The position numbers and the translations under genes are program-made. The notes under the pieces were generated by a model. That model saw nothing but the letters and a program-made list of their open reading frames with translations, made no database searches and was not told where the DNA came from. A DNA stretch of 38,593 nucleotides, from the NCBI GenBank assembly GCA_024400665.1, contig JAKSML010000014.1, positions 1-38,593 of the forward strand, read 5' to 3'. Source of the DNA: Bacteroidales bacterium (GTDB taxonomy: Bacteria > Bacteroidota > Bacteroidia > Bacteroidales > P3). Positions 1 to 8,140 of this stretch are shown here, one piece after another (within the stretch, counting starts at the first letter, position 1; every line of letters starts with the position of its first letter).

Positions 1-410
1 GCATCGGTTCCAGTGCTTTCTATGGTTGTAGCGGCATCACCTCGCTGACGCTGCCGAACTCGCTCACCAGCATCGGTTCTTATGCCTTCGCTGGCTGTAG
101 CGGCATCACCTCGCTGACTATGTCAAATTCGCTTACCAGCATCGGTTCCAGTGCTTTCTATGGTTGTAGCGGCATCACCTCGCTGACGCTGCCTAATTCG
201 CTCACCAGAATCGGCCCCAGTGCCTTCTCTGGCTGTAGCGGCATCACCTCGCTGACTATGTCAAATTCGCTTACCAGCATCGGTTCCAGTGCTTTCTATG
301 GTTGTAGCGGCATCACCTCGCTGACGCTGCCGAACACGCTGACCAGCATTAGTAGCTCTGCGTTCAATGGCTGTAGCGGCATCACTTCGCTGACGCTGCC
401 GGATGCCTTG
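1..410 (+). repeat. 69-bp LRR-coding tandem repeats with 138-bp higher-order unit
   Basis: The DNA coding for the LRR array repeats every 69 bp (23 codons). Two neighbouring units form a 138-bp dimer: positions 91-193 are identical base for base to 229-331 (103 bp). Near-identity at silent positions points to recent expansion of the array. The array continues off the left edge. Confidence 0.85.
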
Positions 411-1148
411 GATACGATTGGAGGGAGTGCCTTCGCCCGCTGTAGCGGACTGACAACGGTGTCGATTCCCCGAACGGTGAGATATATTGCTGGCGGAGCA
501 TTCGGGGAGTGCGAGGGACTGACGAGCGTGGATCTGCACGCCGACAGCTGCACCTATATGGGTGAGGACTATTACGGGGAGACTTATTCCGCTTTTTACC
601 ACTGCCCCAACCTCGCCACGCTGAATATTGACGAGAATGTGAAGAATATTCCCGCAGCAGCTTTTGCCGGCTGCACGGGATTGATGAGCCTGAGGGTGCC
701 GAGTTCGGTGGAGCGCATTGGCGACAGGGCTTTCTCGGACTGCTATAATATCAGCCGCATCGATATGCTGAGCGACGTTCCTCCTTCAATCATGGGGGGG
801 ACGTTCTATAACGTGGCTACGGCGGTGCCTATATGGGTGCCTTGCGGTGCTTCGGAGACGTATCGCAACGCGAGTTTCTGGAGCATGTTTATCAATTATC
901 ACGAGGACTGCGGCTCGGAGGGCATAGACCCCGCGGAGGCTGAGGGTTGCAGGATTGCGGCGGAGAGCGGCGTGCTGCGGATTGAGGGGGCTGCGGGCAA
1001 GTCTGTCCGCATCTTCGATATGGCAGGCAGGCTGCTGGTGTCGGAGGATGGCGCCCAGGAGTCGCAGCGCTTTGCGATGCCTGCGGGCGGAGTGTATCTG
1101 GTGCAGGTTGGCGAGGCTCCTGCCCAGAAAGTGGTCGTGGTGAAATAG
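1..1148 (+). CDS. BspA-like leucine-rich repeat surface protein, 5' truncated by window edge
   Basis: The reading frame is open from position 3, so the start lies outside the window; the ATG at 120 is internal to the repeats. The visible part is a string of about 23-residue LRR_5/BspA-type repeats with the pattern GITSLTLPNSLTSIGSSAF-YGCS. They are nearly identical at first and become degenerate after about position 400 (for example VKNIPAAAFAGCTGLMSLRV). After a linker rich in Cys and Gly, the last ~70 residues look like a T9SS type A sorting domain: a VRIFDMAGRLL strand, then GVYLVQVG, ending KVVVVK. BspA-like proteins are surface-exposed or secreted and in several species bind host or matrix proteins. 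The family call is firm; the ligand is unknown. No downstream partner gene follows on this strand. Confidence 0.88.
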   Translation, partial: IGSSAFYGCSGITSLTLPNSLTSIGSYAFAGCSGITSLTMSNSLTSIGSSAFYGCSGITSLTLPNSLTRIGPSAFSGCSGITSLTMSNSLTSIGSSAFYGCSGITSLTLPNTLTSISSSAFNGCSGITSLTLPDALDTIGGSAFARCSGLTTVSIPRTVRYIAGGAFGECEGLTSVDLHADSCTYMGEDYYGETYSAFYHCPNLATLNIDENVKNIPAAAFAGCTGLMSLRVPSSVERIGDRAFSDCYNISRIDMLSDVPPSIMGGTFYNVATAVPIWVPCGASETYRNASFWSMFINYHEDCGSEGIDPAEAEGCRIAAESGVLRIEGAAGKSVRIFDMAGRLLVSEDGAQESQRFAMPAGGVYLVQVGEAPAQKVVVVK

Positions 1149-1195
1149 AAGATATCCTTTCCCCGTCCTTGGGGATGTTCTGAGGGCGGGGCGTT

Positions 1196-1332
1196 GTGTC
1201 GGATTTGCAATCCGACACATATAAATATAAGGATTTGCAATCCGCATTAAATAATTCATTATAAATAATGTATGATATGTTTGCGGATTGCAAATCCTTA
1301 TATTAGACAGGCTCGGATTATAAATCCGAGCC
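1196..1332. repeat. Cluster of REP-like palindromes
   Basis: Three palindromes lie in the non-coding gap 1149-1451. First, 1196-1218 has perfect 10-bp arms (GTGTCGGATT) and a 3-nt loop. Second, 1224-1246 pairs perfectly with 1282-1304 (23-bp arms around TAAGGATTTGCAATCCGCA). Its loop holds a smaller hairpin, CATTAT-AA-ATAATG, at 1257-1270. Third, 1310-1332 has 10-bp arms, GGCTCGGATT. All share the core CGGATT...AATCCG. This layout resembles REP/BIME elements mobilised by RAYT transposases, but no transposase gene is present here. Confidence 0.7.
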
Positions 1333-1368
1333 AACGTGAAATTGAATGAGGCGTATCATATTATACGA

Positions 1369-1403
1369 AGTTCAGCCACCTCTTGGGAAGGGGTGGCTGA
1401 ACT
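1369..1403 (+). terminator. Hairpin followed by T-tract between convergent genes
   Basis: Perfect 12-bp arms (AGTTCAGCCACC / GGTGGCTGAACT) enclose an 11-nt loop and are followed on the plus strand by TTTTGATTT. It lies between the LRR gene (plus) and folC (minus), whose 3' ends converge. It fits a terminator for plus-strand transcription; the T-tract is short, so the call is moderate. Confidence 0.5.
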
Positions 1404-1451
1404 TTTGATTTATATTGGTCTGTTGTCTCCTTGCGGTGAGGGGTCTTTTTT

Positions 1452-2888
1452 TTACAAGGGAGGTCTGGATGTGTAGTAGCCTACTGCGTCGGCTACGAGG
1501 AAGATGCTGCCTGTGACAAGGACGAGGTCGTGGGTCTTGTCGGCTATGCTGCGGACATGCTCTATGGCTTCGCCCACGGTGGGGAAGGAGCTGCCAGCCA
1601 TGCCAAGCTCCTGAGCGGCCTCGGCAAGCTGTGCGACAGGGAGGGCACGCGGCACGGAGGGCTGGGTGTAGTAGTAGGTGGTGCGCTCCTGCGGGAGCAT
1701 ACGGAGGATGTGGCGGTAGTCTTTGTCGTTGACGCAACCGTAGATGAGGTGCAGATGACGATAGGGCAGCTGCGAGAGCTTCTCTAACATGGCGCCTACG
1801 CCGTCGGCATTATGGGCGGTCTCGCAGACGGTGAGCGGCTGCACGTCCATCTTCTCCCAACGGCCATGCAGGCCTGTGTCGGAGACCACGCGGGCGATAC
1901 CTTGCTCTATATTCTCAAGCGTGATGTTGTAGCCGACCTGCGGCAGCAGTTCCAGGGCTTGGAAGAGCGTGGCGAGGTTGCGGAGCTGATAGCTGCCCGA
2001 AAGCGGACATTTTAATTGAGAATTGAGAATTGAGAATTGAGAATTGGGCTGACGCACCTCTTGCGGCGTGTCGCAGGGATGGGTTAATTGAGAATTGAGA
2101 ATTGAGAATTGCGGCGTGTCGCCGTGACAATTAATTTGAGAATTGATTTGGACGGTGAACTTGAGGTCGGTATCGTCTAAGGTGGGCTCATGAGGCACTT
2201 CGACGATGCGGTATTTGTCATCAGCGAAGCAGATGGGTGCGCCCACGGCTTCGGCTTTCTGCTGGAAGACGGGGCGGGTCTCGGGATGGCTCTCCCCTAT
2301 CACCACAGGCACGCCGGGCTTGATGATGCCGGCCTTCTCAGCGGCAATCTTGGGCAGCGTGTCGCCGAGGAACTGGGTGTGGTCGAAGCCGATGTTGGTG
2401 ATGACGCAGAGGTCGGGGGTGATGACGTTGGTGCTGTCGAGGCGTCCGCCCATGCCGACTTCGATGACTGCCACATCGACCTGCTCGGCGGCGAAATAGT
2501 CGAAGGCGAGGCCCACAGTCATCTCGAAGAAGCTGAGGTCCATGCCCTGCATGAAGTCTTTATGCTGGGCAACGAAATCGGTGACCTGCTGTTCGGGGAT
2601 CTTCTGTCCGTTGATGCGGATGCGCTCGCGGAAATCGACGAGGTGGGGCGAGGTGTAGAGGCCCACCTTGTAGCCCGCCTGCATGAGGACGGAGGCGAGG
2701 GTGTGAGAGACTGAGCCTTTGCCATTTGTGCCAGCCACATGGATGGTGCGGAACTTACGCTCGGGGTTGCCGAGGTGCTGCATGAGCTGGACGGTGTTGG
2801 TGATATCGGCCTTATAGGCAGCCTTGCCGATGCGGTGATACATGGGCAGGCTGTTGAAAAGATAGTCTAATGTTTCTTGATAAGTCAT
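1452..2888 (-). CDS. folC: Bifunctional folylpolyglutamate synthase/dihydrofolate synthase with in-frame repeat insertion
   Basis: FolC adds glutamate to folates (and makes dihydrofolate from dihydropteroate) in the cytosol, using ATP. The 478-residue product shows the Mur-ligase-type P-loop GTNGKGS at residues 53-59, the FolC signature SPHLVDFRERIRING near 80-94, VGMGGRLDSTNV at 144-155, and ITNIGFDHTQFLG near 163-175. The C-terminal ligase domain follows (GRWEKMDVQP, AHNADGV). Residues about 249-292 do not belong to the family. They read twice as FSILNSQL and are coded by tandem AATTGAG words also found between genes elsewhere in this window. The insertion keeps frame and lies just before the segment joining the P-loop domain to the rest, so the protein may still work. 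The upstream gap (2889-2981) holds another word-repeat. It is the last gene of a minus-strand run. Confidence 0.93.
   Translation of the reverse strand: MTYQETLDYLFNSLPMYHRIGKAAYKADITNTVQLMQHLGNPERKFRTIHVAGTNGKGSVSHTLASVLMQAGYKVGLYTSPHLVDFRERIRINGQKIPEQQVTDFVAQHKDFMQGMDLSFFEMTVGLAFDYFAAEQVDVAVIEVGMGGRLDSTNVITPDLCVITNIGFDHTQFLGDTLPKIAAEKAGIIKPGVPVVIGESHPETRPVFQQKAEAVGAPICFADDKYRIVEVPHEPTLDDTDLKFTVQINSQINCHGDTPQFSILNSQLTHPCDTPQEVRQPNSQFSILNSQLKCPLSGSYQLRNLATLFQALELLPQVGYNITLENIEQGIARVVSDTGLHGRWEKMDVQPLTVCETAHNADGVGAMLEKLSQLPYRHLHLIYGCVNDKDYRHILRMLPQERTTYYYTQPSVPRALPVAQLAEAAQELGMAGSSFPTVGEAIEHVRSIADKTHDLVLVTGSIFLVADAVGYYTSRPPL
2012..2150. repeat. AATTGAG word-repeat inside folC
   Basis: Tandem 7-bp words GAATTGA occur in three clusters: about 2014-2046, 2084-2111 and 2128-2146. 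They are separated by spacers carrying GCGGCGTGTCGC at about 2063-2073 and 2112-2122. The same word, in reverse complement (CTCAATT), appears in the intergenic gap at 33575-33593. The repeat sits entirely within the folC reading frame and does not break it. Confidence 0.85.
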
Positions 2889-2981
2889 GTGGGCTGTGAA
2901 CTGTGAACTGTGAACTGTGAGCTGTGAACTGAACTGACGCGGTCATTTGTCAGTTCACAGGTCACTATTCACTGTTCACTA
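2889..2981. repeat. GTGAACT word-repeat filling the gap before folC
   Basis: The whole gap between the barrel gene and folC is low-complexity. CTGTGAA words repeat at about 2894-2936. Inverted and diverged copies (CAGTTCAC, GGTCACTATTCACTGTTCAC) follow at about 2949-2981. Direct and inverted copies could fold into alternative hairpins in the folC leader. No promoter box is visible here. Confidence 0.7.
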
Positions 2982-4844
2982 TTAATTAGGGATGGTGTAG
3001 GTGAGACCGAGGATGAAGAGGCCGCGGTAGCTGGGGTAGTTCTCCCAATAGAAATAGCGCTGGAAGAGGAGGTTGTCGGCTTTGAGGAAGAAGCTGAGGG
3101 CCTTGTTGTGACGGTATTCGAGTTCGAGGTTGAGACCGTAGCGCATGGGGAGGCAGAGGGTGCTGTCGGCACCGTCGGCAGCCGTAGCGGTGGCGTAGGG
3201 TGTCTTGCCGAGGACCTGGCATTCGAGGCGGCCGAAGATCTTGCCGTTATAGTTGACCGTAGCGCTCAGCGAGGCATCGAAGTCGGGGCGGTAGTAGAGC
3301 GGCACCTCGACACGCTCGTCGCCGTGGACGACGCTCTTCTTGTTCTTGTAGATATAGTAGTTGCCCTTGGCTTCGAGGCGCAGCATCTCGTCGTTGACGA
3401 AGACCACGCTGCCACCCAGCTTGATACGGCTGAGGCTGTCATACACGGGTGTGAAGACGTTGTGCAGCTGATAGCGGTCGTCGAGCTTGAAGGAGAGGTC
3501 GTCGTCAAGCATACTGTAAACGCCGTAGAGGTTGAGGTCTAACTTCTTGCTGAAGTTGAAGCGGGCCTTGGCAGCAAAATCGTAGTGGCTGGTGGCGCGG
3601 ACGGGGCTGCCGGGAGCGATGTAGGGGTTGACCAGACGTATCTGGTTCCAGCTGTTGGCATCCACGTTGCCGAGGGCTTCGAGAGAGAGGCTGATGAAAT
3701 CTTTCAAGAACGACTTGCTCACGGTGGCATCGGGATAGACGTGCACGATGCCGCCGTTGGGAGCGTTGTAGGCATCGAGAGCCACCACGGCACCCGCATG
3801 AATCTGGAAGCCGGAGAAGATAAAGTCGATGTAGGGGTTGGCCTTATAGAGGCTCAGGTAGGCATGGGTGGCGAGGGCTGAGAGGCCAGTGCTGTCGTCG
3901 ATGTCGAGGAGCGCGGCATCGAGGAGGCTGTCGGCACCAAACGGCAGGGCTGTGGGATTGTAGTTGTTGAAGAAGCCGTTATAGACAAGGTGCAGATAGG
4001 CGATGGCCTTATGGTTGTTGGTGAGGTTGAAGCCGTAGTGGACGTTGCCGTCGAAGTTGAGGCTCAGCTCGTTCTGCCCGTAAGAGGCGAAGAGGTCGGA
4101 AGCGTTGATGTTAGCCTCATAGCCGAGGGCGTTCAAGTCGGTGTTGAGCGACTTGATGCCGGCATTGAACTGCGCCAGATTGTAGGCAGCCTTGAAGGCC
4201 GACTTGTCGAGAGAGTCGCGCAGGAGGCCTGTCTCAGCAAAGAGGGTGCTGTCGCTGAAGCCGTAGTAGCGGTTGTAGTCGTTCTGATAGCCGAGGTCGG
4301 CGCTGAGCTGAATGTTGTTCTTGGTGATGAGCTTGCCGAAGAGGGTGACATCGGAGAAGGAGAAGGGGGCCTGGCCGTAGTAGGTGGGCGAGGGCACACT
4401 GTCACACGGCTTGCCAATCTTGCCCCACGAGGAGCGATGGGTGGCGCGGATGCCGTAGGTCTTGTCGGGGCTGCGGAGGGAGTTGAAATAGAGTTCGGCA
4501 AGGGGCGAGAGATAGTTGCCCATGCCAATCTTGAAATAGTTGTTGTAGAGCTTTGTGGCAGGCTCGCCGATGATGCGGGCAGCCTTGATGCGCGAAGGCT
4601 CGTAGAGCGAGGTGAGGCGCTTGGTGGCGACGTCGTAGGTGAGCGACTTGGGCATCGTGGCCGCAGTGTCGGTGATAGTGGGGGCGACATTAATCTTTTG
4701 TGATTCCTCCACCACAGGGCGGTAGCGGCTCTCGACCACCACGCGCTCGTTATACACATTGCTGTCGCTCTGGGCGTGGCTTGCAAAGCCTGTCAGCACC
4801 ATTCCGGCAACAGCGAATATCGTTAGAATATTATTGTACTTCAT
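2982..4844 (-). CDS. Outer-membrane beta-barrel protein, TonB-receptor-like barrel without plug
   Basis: The start is placed at 4844 (MKYNNILTIF...) because it begins a clear signal peptide ending near HAQS; a longer frame to 4892 adds only a non-signal tail. The product is about 620 residues. After a short ~60-residue mature N-terminus (VVVESRYRPVVEES...) the rest is alternating amphipathic strands. It ends like a TonB-dependent receptor barrel, with FLKADNLLFQRYFYWENYPSY then a final strand, LGLTYTIPN. No plug domain or TonB box is visible, so it may be a porin-like or structural barrel rather than an active importer. It lies just downstream of the large TPR gene on the same strand (71-bp gap holding a strong stem-loop), so the two are probably co-transcribed and may act together at the outer membrane. 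The substrate is unknown. Confidence 0.75.
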   Translation of the reverse strand: MKYNNILTIFAVAGMVLTGFASHAQSDSNVYNERVVVESRYRPVVEESQKINVAPTITDTAATMPKSLTYDVATKRLTSLYEPSRIKAARIIGEPATKLYNNYFKIGMGNYLSPLAELYFNSLRSPDKTYGIRATHRSSWGKIGKPCDSVPSPTYYGQAPFSFSDVTLFGKLITKNNIQLSADLGYQNDYNRYYGFSDSTLFAETGLLRDSLDKSAFKAAYNLAQFNAGIKSLNTDLNALGYEANINASDLFASYGQNELSLNFDGNVHYGFNLTNNHKAIAYLHLVYNGFFNNYNPTALPFGADSLLDAALLDIDDSTGLSALATHAYLSLYKANPYIDFIFSGFQIHAGAVVALDAYNAPNGGIVHVYPDATVSKSFLKDFISLSLEALGNVDANSWNQIRLVNPYIAPGSPVRATSHYDFAAKARFNFSKKLDLNLYGVYSMLDDDLSFKLDDRYQLHNVFTPVYDSLSRIKLGGSVVFVNDEMLRLEAKGNYYIYKNKKSVVHGDERVEVPLYYRPDFDASLSATVNYNGKIFGRLECQVLGKTPYATATAADGADSTLCLPMRYGLNLELEYRHNKALSFFLKADNLLFQRYFYWENYPSYRGLFILGLTYTIPN

Positions 4845-4874
4845 TGTTGTAATGTATTTATTGTTTTGAAGTCT

Positions 4875-4906
4875 GGGCTGATGAGACTGCAAGGCCTCAT
4901 CAGCCC
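4875..4906 (-). other. Intercistronic stem-loop between TPR and barrel genes
   Basis: Perfect 11-bp arms (GGGCTGATGAG / CTCATCAGCCC) enclose a 10-nt loop, directly after the TPR stop on the minus strand. No T-tract follows, so it looks more like an mRNA-stabilising or attenuating hairpin than a full terminator. Confidence 0.5.
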
Positions 4907-4915
4907 ATCAACTAT

Positions 4916-7900
4916 TTATTCACGATTGTCAAGTTCGATGACCACTTCGTCCTCCTCGGGCTGCTGCACAGGGTTCTCCTCCTGGAGGATGGCGTCGCGC
5001 TTCTGGGTGGCGAGGCTGACGAGGTCGTCGCCATCGTAGTTGTCGATGATGCTCTGGAGGGTCTGCTTGGCCTGGAGGTTGTTGCCGCGGGCGTGGAAGA
5101 TGTCGGCCCAGAGGATGAAGGACTTAGCCAGCCAGTAGTCGCTCACGGGGTCGGCAGTGATGGCCTCGATGGCACGCTCAGCCTCATCATAGTCGGACTG
5201 GCGGTAGCTCATCTCGGCGATGCGGTAGGAAGCCTCGCCGCTGTAGTCGCCGTTTGTGGAGGTCATGAGGAGCGAATAGACGCTGTCGGCCTGATGGTAG
5301 GTGCTCTCGGTCTCGTAGTAGCTGCGGGCGATGCTGATGCGGGCCTCGTCGCGGAGTTCGTCGGTTATCTTATTCTCATAGAGGAGGTTGTTGGCGGCGG
5401 AGATGATGCTGTCGCGTTCGCCGAGGCGCACCCAGCAGCGCAGGTAGCCCACGCGGCCGGAGAGGCGGTTGTTGTCGCTCTCAGCCACCTCTGCCAGCTG
5501 AGCATAGAGGTCGAGGGCCTTGGTGTAGTTGCTGAGGTTGTAGGCGATGTTGGCGGCATTCTGGAGCGAACGCTCGGTGAAGCTGTTGCGGCCTGCGGCT
5601 GCCACGGCCTCGTAGTGCGGGAGCGCCTTGTCGTTCTGGCCGCTGCGGAAGAGGCAGTCGGCAGCATAGTAGTGGGCCTGGAGATGGAAGAGGCCTTGCG
5701 GGAATTTCTCCAGATAGCTCTCGAAGCCCTTGACCGAGCTCTCGCAGTCGCCGTTCATATAGCGGTTCTCGGCCGACATATAGAGGGTGCTGTCCTGCTC
5801 CACGGTGGAGATGTTGGTCTTGGTGGTGCGTTTCACATAGCTGAAATATTCATCTACGCGGTTCTGACTCACATAGATGTTCTTCACCGTGCTGAGGGCG
5901 TCGCGTGCCTCATCGGTACCGGCGTAGTGGGTGAGCAGCTGGTCGAAGACATCGAGGGCCTCGCTCTCGTGGTCCGTATTATAATAGATAAGGCCCATGT
6001 TCAGCAGCGCGGTCTTCACGAGGCTGTTCTGGGGGTACTTGTTGCGGAAGTTGTTGAAGTAGAGCAGCGCCATATCGTTATTGTCGCACACCAGGTAGGT
6101 GTTGCCCACCTCGAAGAGGGAGCGGGGTGCGAGAGGAGACTCGCTGTAGTGTTCGAAAATCTGGTTGAGGTAGGTGAGCTTGTCCTGATACTTGCCCATG
6201 GCGCCATACGAGAGGGCCTTCTGATAGGTGGCATAGTCGGCATCGGCATCGCCAGCCTTAATCACGCGATCATAATATTTGATAGCCTCGGGATAGTTGC
6301 TTTCCAGATAGTAGCAGTCGCCCAGGCGGTTATACACATCGTTCACCTGATGGGGGTCGATGGAGGCGTCGGCCAGACGGGCAAAGAGTTTGAAATCGTC
6401 GGCGGCGTCAGCCACGTTGTTGCGCTTCATGCTGATATAGCCGTGGGTATAGAGAGCCTGGCGGTAGTAGGGCGAGGTGGAGGCATTGCTGCTGAGCATG
6501 AAGCGGTCGAGGGTCTTGCCGGCGGCATCAAAGTCGCCGAGGCGGTAGCGGCTCTCGCCATAGAGATAGTAGGCATCGGTCGTATATTTGGGCAGGGCGT
6601 TAATCTTGGTGGCCTTGAGGAAATAGGTGGCGGCGCCCTTCATATTGCCCGTGTTGAAGACCTCGATGCCGCGGTTGATGACGATGCGCTGATAGGCCTG
6701 GTTCATCACCGGCGAGCGGTCGGGCATCTTCTCAATGAGCGTCAGCGCGTTCTTGTAGTTGCGAGTGCTGAAATAGAGCGAGGTGAGAATCTCCTGCACC
6801 TCGGCCTTATGCTCGCTCTTGGGGTATTTCTCCAAATAGTCCTCAAAGGAGCGGATAGACTCGTTGTAGGGGTTGGCGTTGAGCTCGTAGGAGAGCTTGG
6901 CGTAGTTGAAGAGGGCGTCCTCTTTGATCTTGGCGTCGAAATCCATGGTCGAAGCCTGGAGGAACATGCTGCGGGCCTCGCTCTTCTTGCCGAGCTTCAG
7001 ATCCACGTCGCCCAGCACGAAGAGGGCGTTCTGCGCCACGCTATCCACGCAGGCGGTCTTCTTGGAGAGGTAGTACTGGGCGGAGTCGTACTGGTGCAGC
7101 ATATAGTGGCAGTAGCCAATCTGGTAGTAGCTGTCCTGCGGGGTGCAGGAGCGCACGAGGGCGGCGCTGTTGCTCTTCTTTGCCGTGCCGACAGAGGCCG
7201 CGACCTCTTCGGCAGGATTGGCGTCGTCCTGATGGCGCATGGCGGCATTGTAGTAGTCGAGCGCATTCTTGTACTCGCCACGGTTGAAATAGACCTCAGC
7301 CACCATCTGGCGGATCTCGTTCTTCTTGAAGACATCCTCCTCAAGCAGCAGCGTGGGAGCCATCTGCAGCAGCTCGTCCTCCTTGCCTAAATAATAGTAT
7401 ATGCGGGCGATATACGAAGGCACAATCTTGGCAAACTTGCGGTCGCTCTGCAGTTTCTCGAAGTTGCGGAGAGCCAGATCGTACTTGCCGTCCATATACT
7501 GCAAGTGGGCGTAGTAGTAGAGCGCGGCATTGGTATATTTTGACTTGCCGCTCATCTCCTGGCCGAAATACTTGCGGGCCTCGGCATAGTCGCCAGCGTT
7601 GAAATGGCAGTAGCCGACCTTGAAGTTATACTCGCTGCGATGGCCGTAGTCGATTTCGCGGCACTGCACCTTGGCATAGTTCTGGAGAGCCTTGGTGTAG
7701 TCGCCCGCGGCATAGTGGAAGTTGCCGAGGTAGAACCTCGCCATCACCACGCGGCGGCTCTGAGGATAGAGACGGATGAACTCGCTGAGGCGGAAGTCGG
7801 CATCCTTGTTGTCGAGGCGTTCGGCACAGACAGCCGCGTAGAAACGCGACTCCTCGGCCATCTCGGCAGCAGCGGGATCAGCGGTCAAAATATCAAACAA

Positions 7901-8056
7901 ACTCTGTGCCGAGGCGAATTTTTCTTTCTCAAAAAGATCCACAGCCTGGCGGAAACGGAGACGCAAAGCCTCGTCGGACGAAGACTTCTGAGCCATTACA
8001 GCCCCTGCCGACAAAGCGAAAAGCATCGTAAACACAAGAACCTTAATACGTTGCAT
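4916..8056 (-). CDS. Large secreted/periplasmic tetratricopeptide-repeat protein
   Basis: The chosen start at 8056 (MQRIKVLVFTMLF...) gives a signal peptide ending ...GAVMAQ; the frame extends to 8140 but that extra N-terminus is unlikely. The ~1046-residue product is almost entirely TPR-type helical hairpins, with repeated patterns such as FHYAAGDYTKALQNYAKV, GYCHFNAGDYAEARKYF, GDCYYLESNYPEAIKYYDRV and AADCLFRSGQNDKALPHYEA. The C-terminus is acidic (EEDEVVIELDNRE). Proteins of this kind in Bacteroidota are periplasmic or outer-membrane-associated scaffolds related in style to YbgF/BamD-type TPRs. Its neighbour is an outer-membrane barrel in the same orientation, suggesting a scaffold-barrel pair. 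No catalytic motif is seen and the specific function is unknown. Confidence 0.85.
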   Translation of the reverse strand: MQRIKVLVFTMLFALSAGAVMAQKSSSDEALRLRFRQAVDLFEKEKFASAQSLFDILTADPAAAEMAEESRFYAAVCAERLDNKDADFRLSEFIRLYPQSRRVVMARFYLGNFHYAAGDYTKALQNYAKVQCREIDYGHRSEYNFKVGYCHFNAGDYAEARKYFGQEMSGKSKYTNAALYYYAHLQYMDGKYDLALRNFEKLQSDRKFAKIVPSYIARIYYYLGKEDELLQMAPTLLLEEDVFKKNEIRQMVAEVYFNRGEYKNALDYYNAAMRHQDDANPAEEVAASVGTAKKSNSAALVRSCTPQDSYYQIGYCHYMLHQYDSAQYYLSKKTACVDSVAQNALFVLGDVDLKLGKKSEARSMFLQASTMDFDAKIKEDALFNYAKLSYELNANPYNESIRSFEDYLEKYPKSEHKAEVQEILTSLYFSTRNYKNALTLIEKMPDRSPVMNQAYQRIVINRGIEVFNTGNMKGAATYFLKATKINALPKYTTDAYYLYGESRYRLGDFDAAGKTLDRFMLSSNASTSPYYRQALYTHGYISMKRNNVADAADDFKLFARLADASIDPHQVNDVYNRLGDCYYLESNYPEAIKYYDRVIKAGDADADYATYQKALSYGAMGKYQDKLTYLNQIFEHYSESPLAPRSLFEVGNTYLVCDNNDMALLYFNNFRNKYPQNSLVKTALLNMGLIYYNTDHESEALDVFDQLLTHYAGTDEARDALSTVKNIYVSQNRVDEYFSYVKRTTKTNISTVEQDSTLYMSAENRYMNGDCESSVKGFESYLEKFPQGLFHLQAHYYAADCLFRSGQNDKALPHYEAVAAAGRNSFTERSLQNAANIAYNLSNYTKALDLYAQLAEVAESDNNRLSGRVGYLRCWVRLGERDSIISAANNLLYENKITDELRDEARISIARSYYETESTYHQADSVYSLLMTSTNGDYSGEASYRIAEMSYRQSDYDEAERAIEAITADPVSDYWLAKSFILWADIFHARGNNLQAKQTLQSIIDNYDGDDLVSLATQKRDAILQEENPVQQPEEDEVVIELDNRE

Positions 8057-8083
8057 AATAATACAATTACTATATTTGAAAAG

Positions 8084-8091
8084 TAAAAGTA
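8084..8091 (-). promoter_or_regulatory. Candidate -7 box of TPR gene
   Basis: On the minus strand TACTTTTA matches 7 of 8 positions of the Bacteroidota -7 consensus TAnnTTTG, about 27 nt before the TPR start codon. The -33 region (GTTG, 18 nt upstream) is weak. Confidence 0.35.
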
Positions 8092-8140
8092 CGAATAAAA
8101 AAGAGAAGACAACGCTCCGTAACCAAATAATTTTCAACAC

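Noticed and set aside
2012-2150. Tandem AATTGAG words as a CRISPR array or as a frameshift in folC
   Set aside because: The words are 7 bp without unique spacers of regular length, and the FolC frame continues correctly on both sides.
5093-7390. A 765-codon open frame on the plus strand opposite the TPR gene
   Set aside because: It is the antisense shadow of a GC-rich TPR gene; the translation is low-complexity Val/Gly/Glu/Ala with no family features.
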